A stretch of DNA of 64,000 nucleotides, from NCBI GenBank assembly GCA_016715105.1, contig JADKBO010000002.1, forward strand, positions 124,001-188,000. The letters are read 5' to 3'. This DNA comes from Saprospiraceae bacterium (GTDB taxonomy: Bacteria; Bacteroidota; Bacteroidia; Chitinophagales; Saprospiraceae). Shown here piece after piece: positions 47,132 through 57,306 of the stretch. Every line of letters starts with the position of its first letter. Position 1 is the first letter of the stretch. The notes below the pieces were generated by a model, which had not been told where the DNA came from, did no database searches, and saw only the letters and a list, made by a program, of their open reading frames with translations. A program made the translations under genes and the position numbers.

Positions 47132-47226
47132 CGAGCTTAGCTTTAGAGCGGTAGGAAATGATTCGTGGTGTGATGACCTTAAGCCAAAACAACGACGTAA
47201 AATAAAATAAAATTCAGTAATTTAGA

Positions 47227-49137
47227 TTAATCCTTGAACATGCGAACGATCGTGTAATTTCTTGCATTTGAAATCACTACATTATAAACACCACCAGTAA
47301 GTGTAGAAAAGTCTATTGTGCTTTTGGTAATTCCGTCTTCTAGTGGCAATATATTTTGATAAACCACCCTACCATTTACATCATAAACCAACATATTGGC
47401 ATTCTGCTTTTGCTCAGAATAGATATTGAAGTTAGCCATTTGTGAAACAGGATTGGGATACAACTCCGCTCTCAAATCTATCGGTAATGGTTTCGGACCA
47501 AAAGGAATGTCATCATAGGAGGTTGCCTTAAAAACATTTTCTTGCATCAGATCGATCGACGTGTTTCTCATGAGAATGTCTCTCAAGGTTGTAGACTTTG
47601 CCAACTTTATTTCCTCTGCTGTCATTGCCGCATCGTTTTCGAAGTAAAAACGATCACCATCTCTCAAATCCTGAAACTGCTTTTCAAAGATTGCCATCAT
47701 CAATCTACCCATAATGGCGTTGGGCATATGTTTTTCTGCCAACATACCCACCCATGGGTCCAGGTTTGCAACAGAGCCATAAATTGCTTCTAAGGCTGCA
47801 GCTTCATCTGCATTATCTGTAAGTGAAATGAAATCTCTATATGAAGGAAAACCAAATGCATTGGAGACACCATTGTAAGCTGGAAGTCCTCTTTCCCTTC
47901 CTCTTGTAATATTGATGGCGACCAAGTCAAGCCCTACCTCGTCCTTTCCAGATAACTTAAAGTTTCTTATATCGTTGATGACCCTGCCATCCATTTCTTG
48001 TTGCACCTGAGTTGCCATGCCCCTTAAAAACGGTTCAATACCACCAGTAAGCAATGTTGCCACCGGATTATAATAAGCATCTTTCACTTGTAAATTACCA
48101 ATGGGTAAAGACTTGCCATGACTGTCCAAACGCAATACATTGGAATTGATCAAAGTATAGCCAATTCTAAATGCTGCTGCAGAAAACACATTCATCACCT
48201 GAGGGTCAATCTGTGCCTGGTATCCCGAAAATGTTGGTATTTTTATACCAAGTTGTGGTAACCATTCATTATAAACAATGCTTTGCAAAAATGCTACATT
48301 GAGCTTACGAGCTTCTTGATATGTTTTTTCATCGTCCCATAGAGGATTTTCTGCCAGCAAAGTTTCACAAATCCTATTGTGTTCTCTTACAAACAAAGTA
48401 TGCAATCCTATAAGCAATGGATTTTCATTGGCCCTCTTGTCTCCTGCAACAAAATATTTCAGAAGACTATTGGTTTCGTCTACCATTTTTGGTGCGAAAT
48501 CATCAACAGGACTATTGAACTCTCCATCACTAGTATTCCAAGGCAACATATTGCCCTGTGAAACCTTAAGTTTTCCATTTTGGAAAGTTCTTAACCAAGT
48601 AGCCCTGATTGAGTCAGAACCATAAATAGTCGACAAATCTATAAATGCCGTAACTTTATTTTTATATCTAGCTGGATTGAGCTCACTTGTGCCCGTACCT
48701 TCAGCGATTTTGCACCTTTGAGTTTTGATTATTGTATTTGGAGGAAAAAATTGATCGTCTTCTGGTACAATTATGTTGGTAAGTGTTTGCGTTTCATCAT
48801 ACTCCTGTAAGTTGATGTCGTGATCTATGAATTGAGCAAATACCCAAGTGAAGTCAGATAAACCTGTCTTATCATTTATGCCAGCAGGCTGGTCAAAAAG
48901 TGCATTACTTATTTTTCTTGGATTTGGTTTGTTGTAAGTTTCATCCAGCTTTGGAATTGAAATCTTATCTGCAAAATCTAGAGGAACATAATTGATCAGG
49001 TAGTCATTAGTACTTCCCTTGAGTACGTTTATAGCGTTATTCCCGACGCCATTGATGGATCGATAATTTTGTGCCCACATGGGAAGGGACATCAATATGA
49101 ACAATATAGCTGATACGTAGCCAGTCAATCTGTACAT
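47227..49137 (-). CDS. Secreted animal-type heme peroxidase with T9SS sorting domain
   Basis: A 636-residue secreted peroxidase. After a signal peptide (ends near SLPMWAQ), the peroxidase domain shows the distal histidine region WVFAQFIDHDINL, the calcium and arginine area PARYKNKVTAFIDLSTIYGS, and the proximal histidine region HTLFVREHNRICE. LDLVAINITRGRERGLPAYN also matches animal-type (peroxidasin-like) peroxidases. The last 80 residues form a type A T9SS sorting domain: ELYPNPVSQMANF, LVYDVNGRVVYQ, GVYNVVISN. It should be exported through the Sec and T9SS pathways and attached to or released from the surface. Likely activity is oxidation of halides or phenolics; the substrate is unknown. 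Confidence 0.92.
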   Translation of the reverse strand: MYRLTGYVSAILFILMSLPMWAQNYRSINGVGNNAINVLKGSTNDYLINYVPLDFADKISIPKLDETYNKPNPRKISNALFDQPAGINDKTGLSDFTWVFAQFIDHDINLQEYDETQTLTNIIVPEDDQFFPPNTIIKTQRCKIAEGTGTSELNPARYKNKVTAFIDLSTIYGSDSIRATWLRTFQNGKLKVSQGNMLPWNTSDGEFNSPVDDFAPKMVDETNSLLKYFVAGDKRANENPLLIGLHTLFVREHNRICETLLAENPLWDDEKTYQEARKLNVAFLQSIVYNEWLPQLGIKIPTFSGYQAQIDPQVMNVFSAAAFRIGYTLINSNVLRLDSHGKSLPIGNLQVKDAYYNPVATLLTGGIEPFLRGMATQVQQEMDGRVINDIRNFKLSGKDEVGLDLVAINITRGRERGLPAYNGVSNAFGFPSYRDFISLTDNADEAAALEAIYGSVANLDPWVGMLAEKHMPNAIMGRLMMAIFEKQFQDLRDGDRFYFENDAAMTAEEIKLAKSTTLRDILMRNTSIDLMQENVFKATSYDDIPFGPKPLPIDLRAELYPNPVSQMANFNIYSEQKQNANMLVYDVNGRVVYQNILPLEDGITKSTIDFSTLTGGVYNVVISNARNYTIVRMFKD

Positions 49138-49476
49138 TTTCTTTTAAATCGGACGGTTTAGGAATGCAAATATAACCCATTGCAATAAAAATGCCAATAA
49201 AAAGCCTTCCAATTTACTTTAATGCAAATATAACAACTTATAATTATTTATACTTAATTGAATGTCAATAATTAAGATTAAAAATATTTAGAATTTATTT
49301 TTGTTTTAAATGCCTTTATTTTCGCAGCATATTGATTGGAGTTTTGACCCTTTTTACATATATTTTTAAAGTTTTTTCCGTTAAAACCTTAAATTATTTG
49401 CATTGACATGGTTTTTACAACCCCGCTTTCCACAATTTTTAGAAAATTTAAAAAGGTAGAAATTTGTACTAGAAAG
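49138..49476. other. AT-rich intergenic region with the peroxidase promoter
   Basis: No gene. On the minus strand TATATTTG (49167-49174) preceded at 20 bases by TTG (49195-49197) is a good promoter for the peroxidase. A second TATATTTG at 49225-49232 may be an alternative. The remainder is AT-rich with no further structure seen. Confidence 0.55.
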
Positions 49477-49890
49477 TTATTTGAGTTCTGCACTACCAAA
49501 AAGCACAGAAAATGCTTTACACCATATCAGTACATATTTTTGAGTACCTAGGTTTGCCGCCTCAGGGATATCGACAGAATAAGTACCATTTTTGACTTCG
49601 CCTGAAACTTGGACAAAGTTCTTAGCACCTAAGTCAGCTGCAAGATAGATTCTCAAATCTGGGCCATTGTCAGTCTTGAAATTGGTGAAGCCCAGTTTTT
49701 TGATATTTCCTTCTTCATAAACAAATACTTCCCCAGATGTCGGGTGGGAAGCATTTATAAAATTCCCTTTTAATATTTTTTGATCATCCGTTACTTCAAT
49801 AGTTGATCCATCATCAGACGATTCGAGCTTGCCGCATGATGCAAATAAGATCAAAGCCATTAACAATACACTCACTCTTTGAAATTTCAT
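49477..49890 (-). CDS. DM13-domain lipoprotein
   Basis: A 137-residue lipoprotein: signal MKFQRVSVLLMALILFASC with lipobox cysteine 19, then a DM13 domain (residues 40-137) with LKGNFINASHPTSGEVFVYE, NGPDLRIYLA and the closing KYVLIWCKAFSVLFGSAEL containing the conserved cysteine. DM13 domains are proposed to take part in extracellular redox chemistry and occur next to peroxidases and cytochromes. The neighbouring secreted peroxidase on the same strand fits that idea, although 340 bp separate them. Confidence 0.83.
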   Translation of the reverse strand: MKFQRVSVLLMALILFASCGKLESSDDGSTIEVTDDQKILKGNFINASHPTSGEVFVYEEGNIKKLGFTNFKTDNGPDLRIYLAADLGAKNFVQVSGEVKNGTYSVDIPEAANLGTQKYVLIWCKAFSVLFGSAELK

Positions 49891-50046
49891 ATCTATTTTT
49901 TATGTTTTAAATTCTTTTGAAATATATTGCAGTGTCCTCAGAAACAAGGTTTTTCTTTTTCAATAATATCATGTTACAAGTTTAATACATTTTAGTTCTC
50001 GTATTCCTACAATTTGATACCTCTTTCTTATAAAATTAATAGAAAT

Positions 50047-52533
50047 ATGCGCCAATCCATTTTAATTGCATTGTGTTTTACTTACTTTTTTGCTCATTGC
50101 CAACTACAATCTCCAGAAATTTTCCTGCCCACTTCTTATGGTAATTCATTTACCCCACATCATGAAGTGGTCAACTATATTTACCATGTTGCCAAGGAAA
50201 GTAAATATATAAAAGTGGTAGAATATGGAAGAACTTATGAAGATCGTCCCCTTTTATTGTGTTTTGTGTCCACACCAGAAAATTTGGCCAACCTTGAAAA
50301 TATAAGACAGGCCCATATGAGTGATTTGGGCTTTTCGGCACCTTCATCAACCACTGTTACTGATAAAAAAGCAATTGTATGGTTGAGTTTCAGTGTGCAT
50401 GGCAATGAAGCTTCGGGTACAGAAAGTAGTATGAAATCTCTTTATACACTTGCCAGCGCCAGTTCTGACACCATCCTTTCTTATCTGAAAAACACTATTT
50501 ATATCATTGACCCTTGTCTGAACCCTGATGGATTTGCCAGATATACCAACTGGGTAAGAGGTATTGAGAAAAATAGAACTTATCCAGATTTGGATGATGA
50601 AGAACACCATGAACCTTGGCCTGGTGGGAGAGTAAATCACTATCAATTTGATCTCAATAGAGACTGGGCTTGGCAAACCCAGACCGAAACAAAACAGCGT
50701 CTAAAGGTCTATAATGAATGGATGCCCCATGTACATGCAGACTTTCATGAGATGGGATTTGAAGATAATTATTATTTTCCTCCTGCGGCAAAACCTTACC
50801 ACGAATATCTCACCGACTTCCAAAGAACCTTCCAATCTGAGTTTGGTAAAAATCATGCTAAATATTTTGACGCAAATGATTGGCTTTATTTTACTTCCGA
50901 GGCGTTTGATTTGTTCTACCCCAGTTATGGAGATACTTATCCTATGTTTAGTGGAGCTATTGGTATGACCTATGAACAGGCAGGATTGGGAAGAGCTGGG
51001 AGAGCTGTTCAATTAAAAAATGGTGACACCCTTACATTGAAAGATAGAATTCTTCACCACTATACGGTTGCATTATCGACTGTAGAAGTGAGTGCAAAAA
51101 ATTATAAAAAACTGGTTGACAATCAAATAAAATATTTCGCCGACAGCAAACAGAAGCCAAAAGGTCAATTTAAATCAATTGTTTTGAAAAAAGGACCGCA
51201 CCAGAATGCGCTCTTACGACTGTTGGATATCAATAAAATTGCCTATTCTAAATCTGGGACTAGTAAAAAATTGACCGGTATTTCATTTGCAACCAATGAG
51301 CAAAAATCTATTTCTATTGATGCTGGAGATGTTGTTGTTAGTGCTTTTCAACCAAGATCTGTATTGATGCAAACGCTGCTAGAACCCGATCATTTTCTGG
51401 AAGACAGCCTTACCTATGACATTACCGCATGGTCTTTACCTCTTGCATATGGCGTGGAAGCGTATGGTCTGAGTGTTGATCCACTTTTATCGCCTACTCC
51501 TACCTCCAGTGATAGCATGAAAATTACTGCACAGGCCTGTGCATTTGGAGCCACAGCATTGGCACTTCCATGGAAAGAATTGCATGACGCTCAAATTCTT
51601 AGCAAACTATTTGATGCTGGTGTAAAAATCCACGTTACCGACAAGTCTGTGCAATTTGGTAATAGTACTTTCGAAGCTGGTACACACTTTGTTTTTAGAA
51701 AGGGTCAAGCTGATTGGAAAAAGACCATTGATCAAATTACTAAACTCACTCATTATACCTGCGTAGAATCTGGCTTTAGTGAACATGCAAATGATTTTGG
51801 CGGAAATTCATTCATCATGATGACACCACCAAAAGTCATAACCGTAAGAGGGGAGGAAATTGCTTCTTCCGAGTTTGGTCAGATCATGTATTATTTTGAG
51901 CAGGTACTCGATTATCCCGTGACGACCGTTTCTTTTGATAGATTAAGCAAGATAGACCTTGATAAATACAATACTTTGATTATGCCAGGTTACGATTATT
52001 CATTGGAGGGTGCTTTGGGTAAGAAAATATCATCTTGGGTCAATAGTGGTGGTAAACTTATTGTACTGGCTAGTGGTTGTGGTCCCTTTGCCGCTTCTGA
52101 AGATTTTGGACTTGATCCTGCGGAAGAGGATCAACAAAAAATGAAAGATGACTCCATTAAAGAAGAGGCCATTCCATACGCTGATCGTTATAGATCTAGT
52201 TTGAGTCACACTTTATCGGGAGCGATCTTAAAATCTTCTATTGACAATACGCATCCATATGGATGGGGTATGGGGCAATCGTATTTTACGTTAAAGACTG
52301 AGGACGCCATATATCAAAGCCCTAAAGATGGATGGTTAGTTTCAAAAATCAATAGCCCATTGTTTTATAAAGGCTTTATAGGAAAAAATCTGCGAGACAA
52401 ATTGGGCAATACTCCTGTTGTGAGTGTTGAAGATAAAGGTAGAGGATCTGTTGTCTACTTGCCAGACAATCCACTCTACAGAGGTTTTTGTATAAATGGA
52501 CAGTTTTTATTTTCGAATGTATTGTTTCACTAA
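50047..52533 (+). CDS. Secreted M14-family zinc carboxypeptidase
   Basis: A large M14 metallopeptidase of 828 residues. MRQSILIALCFTYFFAHC is the signal peptide, which decides for ATG 50047 over the TTG at 50014. Zinc ligands: HGNEASG (H, E) near residue 123 and the third histidine in PHVHADFHEMG near residue 232; the catalytic glutamate is expected in GMTYEQAG. The C-terminal half lacks peptidase motifs and includes a class I glutamine-amidotransferase-like region (YNTLIMPGYDYSL, WVNSGGKLIVLASG), seen in other Bacteroidota M14 proteins. It would trim peptides in the periplasm or outside. Single gene, no operon partners. Confidence 0.88.
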   Translation: MRQSILIALCFTYFFAHCQLQSPEIFLPTSYGNSFTPHHEVVNYIYHVAKESKYIKVVEYGRTYEDRPLLLCFVSTPENLANLENIRQAHMSDLGFSAPSSTTVTDKKAIVWLSFSVHGNEASGTESSMKSLYTLASASSDTILSYLKNTIYIIDPCLNPDGFARYTNWVRGIEKNRTYPDLDDEEHHEPWPGGRVNHYQFDLNRDWAWQTQTETKQRLKVYNEWMPHVHADFHEMGFEDNYYFPPAAKPYHEYLTDFQRTFQSEFGKNHAKYFDANDWLYFTSEAFDLFYPSYGDTYPMFSGAIGMTYEQAGLGRAGRAVQLKNGDTLTLKDRILHHYTVALSTVEVSAKNYKKLVDNQIKYFADSKQKPKGQFKSIVLKKGPHQNALLRLLDINKIAYSKSGTSKKLTGISFATNEQKSISIDAGDVVVSAFQPRSVLMQTLLEPDHFLEDSLTYDITAWSLPLAYGVEAYGLSVDPLLSPTPTSSDSMKITAQACAFGATALALPWKELHDAQILSKLFDAGVKIHVTDKSVQFGNSTFEAGTHFVFRKGQADWKKTIDQITKLTHYTCVESGFSEHANDFGGNSFIMMTPPKVITVRGEEIASSEFGQIMYYFEQVLDYPVTTVSFDRLSKIDLDKYNTLIMPGYDYSLEGALGKKISSWVNSGGKLIVLASGCGPFAASEDFGLDPAEEDQQKMKDDSIKEEAIPYADRYRSSLSHTLSGAILKSSIDNTHPYGWGMGQSYFTLKTEDAIYQSPKDGWLVSKINSPLFYKGFIGKNLRDKLGNTPVVSVEDKGRGSVVYLPDNPLYRGFCINGQFLFSNVLFH

Positions 52534-52575
52534 TCGAAGGTTAAAATTCATTTGATTAGCAAAACAATGAATGTA

Positions 52576-53516
52576 TTAATCCAATGATTTATCTACGAAA
52601 AGGGCAGCGATCGATTTATACTCATGCGTATTCCTGATTGCTTTAGAAAAAGTTGAGCACAAGATAAAACTTCGATTTTATCAGATTGTCTTTTTAGTGG
52701 AATGGTGTCTGTTGTTATGATTTTAGAAATTTGAGAGTTTTCTATGTTTTCGTATGCTTTACCCGATAAAACAGGGTGTGTACACATTGCTTTGACACTT
52801 CTCGCGCCTTTTTCAATCAAAGCATCTGCTGCCTTGCATAAAGTTCCTGCAGTATCTATCAAGTCGTCTACAAGGATAACATCTGCTCCAGTAACGTCTC
52901 CAATAACTGTAATAGATTTTACCTCATTTGCTTTGATACGCTCTTTATCGCAAATCACTAAGTCTCTTTTGAAATATTTTGCAAAAGACCTTGCCCTTTT
53001 TACACCACCTACATCTGGCGAGGCAAATATGGTATTGGTGAGGTCTTGTTTTTCCAGGTAAGGCATAAAAATCGCTTCTCCTTTTAAGTGGTCTACCGGG
53101 ATGTCAAAGAAACCTTGGATTTGATCTGCGTGCAGGTCCATGGTCATGATCCTATTAGCACCAGCTGCTTGCAATAGATTTGCGATCAACTTTGCGGAAA
53201 TTGGAACCCTTGGTTTGTCTTTTCTGTCCTGTCGCGCGTATCCGTAATATGGAATTACAGCAGTAATGTACCCAGCACTCGCTCTTTTTGCCGAGTCGAT
53301 CATCAATAAAAGCTCCAATAAGTTATCGGATGGTGCAAATGTGGAAGTTATGAAAAATATATGGGCACCTCTTACTGACTCGTCAATGACAATGCGCATT
53401 TCTCCATCACTAAAAGTTTTTACCTCGCAGGCCGCCAGTTCTTCACCATAAAAATAAGCTATTTTTTCTGCCAGATATTTGGACTTAGTTCCAGAAAAAA
53501 GTTTAACTTCTACCAT
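52576..53516 (-). CDS. prs: Ribose-phosphate pyrophosphokinase (late frameshift)
   Basis: Makes PRPP from ribose 5-phosphate and ATP for nucleotide, histidine and tryptophan synthesis. About 313 residues: KLFSGTKSKYLAEKIA, SVRGAHIFFITSTFAPSDN, YYGYARQDRKDKPRVPI, DLHADQIQGFFDIPVDHL and the PRPP-loop VILVDDLIDTAGTLCKAADA. The frame breaks at 52647-52651, where five A (plus strand) should be six; corrected, it ends LFSKAIRNTHEYKSIAALFV followed by DKSLD and stops at 52576. The uncorrected ending LKQSGIRMSINRSLPFS is atypical. Likely a sequencing error, as the enzyme is essential. Confidence 0.93.
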
Positions 53517-53558
53517 CCCGTTTGTAAATTGTCTTGAGTGCGCAAATGTAGGAAATGT

Positions 53559-54740
53559 TTAGTGTATAGGTTTGATTTTTGCAAGGTAATAAACCCAGAA
53601 TACAAAAAAGGCATAAACAAACAGAGACAATTGTCCTTCAAAATGAATTTCATACATAAATGTGATCAATGTTGGAATATAGATGCTTGGAAAAAGTGAA
53701 TCTTTCCAGATATCTTTATAGGTAAATGGCATGGCAAAATGTAGGATCAGGATAATCAAACCAAGGATACCACCTCCAACAGCATAAAGTAAAAATTCGC
53801 TACTTGGTAATATATAATCTGTTTGTGATAAGAATTTTTTATTGACCATGAGCCATTGGTTGGTGGCGTCTTGTATGTTGACAAATCCTATTCCTTGGAC
53901 ATTTTCTTTGAAGATAGAAACTCCTGCATGCATAGAATGAAATCTATTACCATCACTCAGTCCAGCTCTTTCTGCTCCCGAAAGAAATTCACTAAAATCC
54001 CATCTCACATACCCTATCCTTCGCTCAAATGATGGCACCAAGAAATATGCTGCTATTGGGAGGGTTATAAGGCCAATAACGGTAAAAATTGCTTTTTTAA
54101 TACTTGACCTATAGGATAAATAAATACTGTAAATCAACAATGAACTGTACAAACACAATAAGCCAGTTTTTGCACTCAATACATGTAAATAGATTACCTG
54201 AATGATGATGAAAGCAAACAATAGATTTTTACTCCATTTTGTCTCAGTTTGACTGATGTCTCTGATAGCCAACACAACTGCAATTGCACTCAGCCATGAT
54301 ATCCTGATGTGGTCATTTAAGGACATCACTTTCATGACTTTTGCAAATTTATAACCTTCCATTACTTGATCTTGATCCATAAAGAAATGGAAAAAGGAGT
54401 AAAACACATTGACCATTAAAAGTATATACAAAGCATAATGTACCCTTAATACCTCAAATGCTTTTGGTTTCCAAACAGATATAAACAGTGGAAGCAAGAG
54501 CAAGGTCATCTTTGTAAAAAAAGTAGTTTGTGTTATTGCTCCAATTCCATTGGTAAATAAATCGGCTGCGAAAACTACCAGTGGGAGTAATGCAAATGAG
54601 GCAAGGTATCTATCTTTTTTCAATTCATGCCACCACTCTTTTGCAGTTACTACATATAAGGCTGCAAACAAAATACCAACACTATAAACTACTCGATTGG
54701 TGAAATAACCAATCAGTAATGCCGCTAGGGCAATGACCAA
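53559..54740 (-). CDS. O-antigen ligase-like polysaccharide membrane protein
   Basis: A polytopic membrane protein of about 393 residues with ten or more helices and one large periplasmic loop (about residues 240-300) containing GFVNIQDATNQW and RFHSMHAGVSIFKENVQGIG. That arrangement matches the Wzy/WaaL O-antigen polymerase or ligase family (PF04932-like), which joins polysaccharide chains in the periplasm. The frame opens with TTG at 54740, but the in-frame codons continue upstream to 54782 without an ATG, so the start is uncertain. The gene is 40 bp behind the lipoprotein gene on the same strand. Confidence 0.75.
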   Translation of the reverse strand: MVIALAALLIGYFTNRVVYSVGILFAALYVVTAKEWWHELKKDRYLASFALLPLVVFAADLFTNGIGAITQTTFFTKMTLLLLPLFISVWKPKAFEVLRVHYALYILLMVNVFYSFFHFFMDQDQVMEGYKFAKVMKVMSLNDHIRISWLSAIAVVLAIRDISQTETKWSKNLLFAFIIIQVIYLHVLSAKTGLLCLYSSLLIYSIYLSYRSSIKKAIFTVIGLITLPIAAYFLVPSFERRIGYVRWDFSEFLSGAERAGLSDGNRFHSMHAGVSIFKENVQGIGFVNIQDATNQWLMVNKKFLSQTDYILPSSEFLLYAVGGGILGLIILILHFAMPFTYKDIWKDSLFPSIYIPTLITFMYEIHFEGQLSLFVYAFFVFWVYYLAKIKPIH

Positions 54741-54782
54741 AAATACTGTTTTGTAGGATAAGGTTTTGATGATTATCCGGCT

Positions 54783-55406
54783 TTAATTATCGCCAAATAA
54801 AAATTTGCCGCCAATACCAAAATTGAGCAAGCCAGCACTTGACTCTGCGGTTCCGACTCTATAATAGGCGAAATCTATCCCAAACTTGTGTCTGCTCCCA
54901 AATAAAAAACCGGCATTGGCCCCAACGTAATTAGCGCCTCCGTTTCCAAATCCAGCTGTTTGATATATGTATTTGGGTGTCACGTAAACGCAAAGTTTAT
55001 CAGATGGATAAAAGCTTGTATATAAGGGCACTTGAATATTCCAAATGTTTATGCCGCCAAATAATCCAAATTCCAATCCTGTTCCTAAAGCAAATGGTGA
55101 TTGACGATCTCCCACTAACTGGTATTTCACGTTGGCTCCGAGATTTAAAAACGTATTAACTTTTACCCCAAAATCTAGTTTTTCTGTTAGCCCATACCTT
55201 CCCGATATTTCCAAGAAAGGAGCTCCTGCTAAATCTATGATTTCATCACCATCTTCCGTGTCTAGGTCTGGTGTTCTTGAATAATTTAAGGAGGCTATTG
55301 CCGTGCCGTTGCCTTTACCATTACTTCTTCCTTCTTCAAATCCGGTGATAGAGGCACATGAGGATAGAAAAATCAAACAAAAAATGCTGTAGTAAATTGA
55401 TCTCAT
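54783..55406 (-). CDS. Outer-membrane lipoprotein of unknown function
   Basis: A protein of about 207 residues with signal MRSIYYSIFCLIFLSSC and lipobox cysteine 17. The mature part is rich in alternating beta strands with aromatic ends (FLEISGRYGLTEKLDFGVK, LGTGLEFGLFGGINIW, VYVTPKYIYQTAGF, LLNFGIGGKFLFGDN), as in a small outer-membrane beta-barrel. A longer reading from 55445 would overlap the prfC stop as ATGA but places 13 extra residues before the signal, so 55406 is preferred. Function unknown. Confidence 0.6.
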   Translation of the reverse strand: MRSIYYSIFCLIFLSSCASITGFEEGRSNGKGNGTAIASLNYSRTPDLDTEDGDEIIDLAGAPFLEISGRYGLTEKLDFGVKVNTFLNLGANVKYQLVGDRQSPFALGTGLEFGLFGGINIWNIQVPLYTSFYPSDKLCVYVTPKYIYQTAGFGNGGANYVGANAGFLFGSRHKFGIDFAYYRVGTAESSAGLLNFGIGGKFLFGDN

Positions 55407-55441
55407 TGATGGACTATTTTGGTTAATTAATAATATTTTCA

Positions 55442-57022
55442 TCAAACTTCACTTGTAAACCTAAATTCAACATTTGGGTGGTTTTCCTGTACTGTTTTAA
55501 GTGCCCAAGCAGATTCTGCAAGATACACCAATTTGCCGTCAGTGTCCAAAGCGAGGTCTCTTCTTCTTCGGGATTTAAAATTTTCCAATTCTTTGTCGTC
55601 CGTGCATGCTACCCAGCAAGCTTTGTATAAATTCACTGGTTCATAATCGCAACTAGCGCCATATTCGTTGAGCAATCTATATTGAATGACATCAAATTGA
55701 AGCGCACCAACAGTGCCAACTATTTTCCGATTGTTCTCAATTTTGGTAAACATTTGGGCTACACCTTCATCCATCAACTGGTCCAGTCCTTTGTTGAGCT
55801 GTTTGGTTTTCAATGGATCTGAATTATTTACAAATCTGAATTGCTCTGGAGAAAAGCTAGGAATTCCTTTGAAATGCAGGATTTCTCCTTCTGTGAGGGT
55901 ATCCCCTATCTTAAAATTTCCTGAATCATATAAACCTACTATATCTCCAGGAAATGCTTCATCAACCACTTCTTTTTTGGACGCCATAAAGGCTGTTGGG
56001 TTTGAAAATTTTATCTGACGTTCCTGTCTGATATGCAGGTAGTTGGTATTTCTTTCAAACTTTCCAGAGCAAATTCTCAAGAAGGCAATCCTGTCACGAT
56101 GCTTAGGATCCATATTTGCGTGGATTTTAAATACAAAACCAGAAAACTTATCTTCTTCAGGATGTACAATGCGTTCTTCTGTTTCCCGATCTCTTGGGGA
56201 CGGTGCAATATCAACAAAACAATCCAACATTTCCTTTACGCCAAAATTATTGACGGCACTACCAAAAAATACGGGTGAAACATCCCCTCTCAAATAAGCT
56301 TGCTGATCAAATTCCGGGTATACTGAGGTGATGATTTCAATTTCTTCTCTAAGGACATCTGCTGCCTTTTTGCCTATTTTTTTATTCAATTTTTCATCAG
56401 ATAAGTCTGTGATTTCCAAGGTATCCTCTTCCAATTGCTTTCCATGTGGAGAAAAGAGGATGAGCTTTTTTTCGTAAATATTATAAACTCCCTGGAATAA
56501 TTGCCCCATCCCTACTGGCCACGAAAGAGGCAGCACTCTCAATCCTAACTTCTCCTCAACCTCGTCCAATAGATCAAAAGCATCCTTTCCTTCTCTATCT
56601 AGTTTATTGATAAATACGATGATTGGCGTTTTTCGCATCCGACAAACACCAACCAATTTTTCTGTCTGCTCTTCAACACCTTTGGCAACGTCAATGACTA
56701 CGATGACACTATCAACTGCAGTGAGTGTTCTATAAGTATCTTCTGCAAAATCCTTGTGTCCTGGTGTGTCCAGGATATTGATCTGTTTATCTCTGTATTC
56801 AAATGCCATCACTGAAGTAGCAACAGAAATACCTCTTTGTTTTTCAATTTCCATGAAATCAGAGGTAGCGTGCTTCTTTATTTTATTTGATTTTACCGCT
56901 CCTGCTATTTGAATGGCTCCCCCAAAAAGTAATAATTTTTCAGTGAGTGTTGTCTTTCCTGCATCCGGGTGGGAAACTATTCCAAAAGTTCTTCTTCTTT
57001 TTATTTCGCTGAGTCTATCCAT
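55442..57022 (-). CDS. prfC: Peptide chain release factor 3
   Basis: The GTPase that recycles RF1 and RF2 from the ribosome, 526 residues with an intact frame. G1 SHPDAGKTTLTEKL near residue 17, switch I with EKQRGISVATSVM, G3 DTPGHKDF near residue 81, G4 NKLD near residue 137. Later domains contain FSGFVFKIHANMDPKHRDR and QFDVIQYRL. Length and all GTPase motifs are standard. Last residues LAESAWALKTVQENHPNVEF are typical. Confidence 0.97.
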   Translation of the reverse strand: MDRLSEIKRRRTFGIVSHPDAGKTTLTEKLLLFGGAIQIAGAVKSNKIKKHATSDFMEIEKQRGISVATSVMAFEYRDKQINILDTPGHKDFAEDTYRTLTAVDSVIVVIDVAKGVEEQTEKLVGVCRMRKTPIIVFINKLDREGKDAFDLLDEVEEKLGLRVLPLSWPVGMGQLFQGVYNIYEKKLILFSPHGKQLEEDTLEITDLSDEKLNKKIGKKAADVLREEIEIITSVYPEFDQQAYLRGDVSPVFFGSAVNNFGVKEMLDCFVDIAPSPRDRETEERIVHPEEDKFSGFVFKIHANMDPKHRDRIAFLRICSGKFERNTNYLHIRQERQIKFSNPTAFMASKKEVVDEAFPGDIVGLYDSGNFKIGDTLTEGEILHFKGIPSFSPEQFRFVNNSDPLKTKQLNKGLDQLMDEGVAQMFTKIENNRKIVGTVGALQFDVIQYRLLNEYGASCDYEPVNLYKACWVACTDDKELENFKSRRRRDLALDTDGKLVYLAESAWALKTVQENHPNVEFRFTSEV

Positions 57023-57306
57023 GATTTTACCTTCAATACCTATTGGGGCGCAAAATTAAGTTTTTTCGGCGTAATCAAATACTATAACAAACAAAACGGT
57101 ATTTACTTATTCGCCAATTATACATACAAACCGAAAGTGGCTTCTTAAATATTTTAATATCCAGGACTTTTACAAAATAAATACTATTTTTGGGTTCAAA
57201 TTATCCTCCTCCGCATACAAATAGTATAATATTCGAAATAATAATATCCACCTATAGCTCGTCTATAAATAGAAATTATCATTGATTTTGAAAAGATAGC
57301 ATTCCA

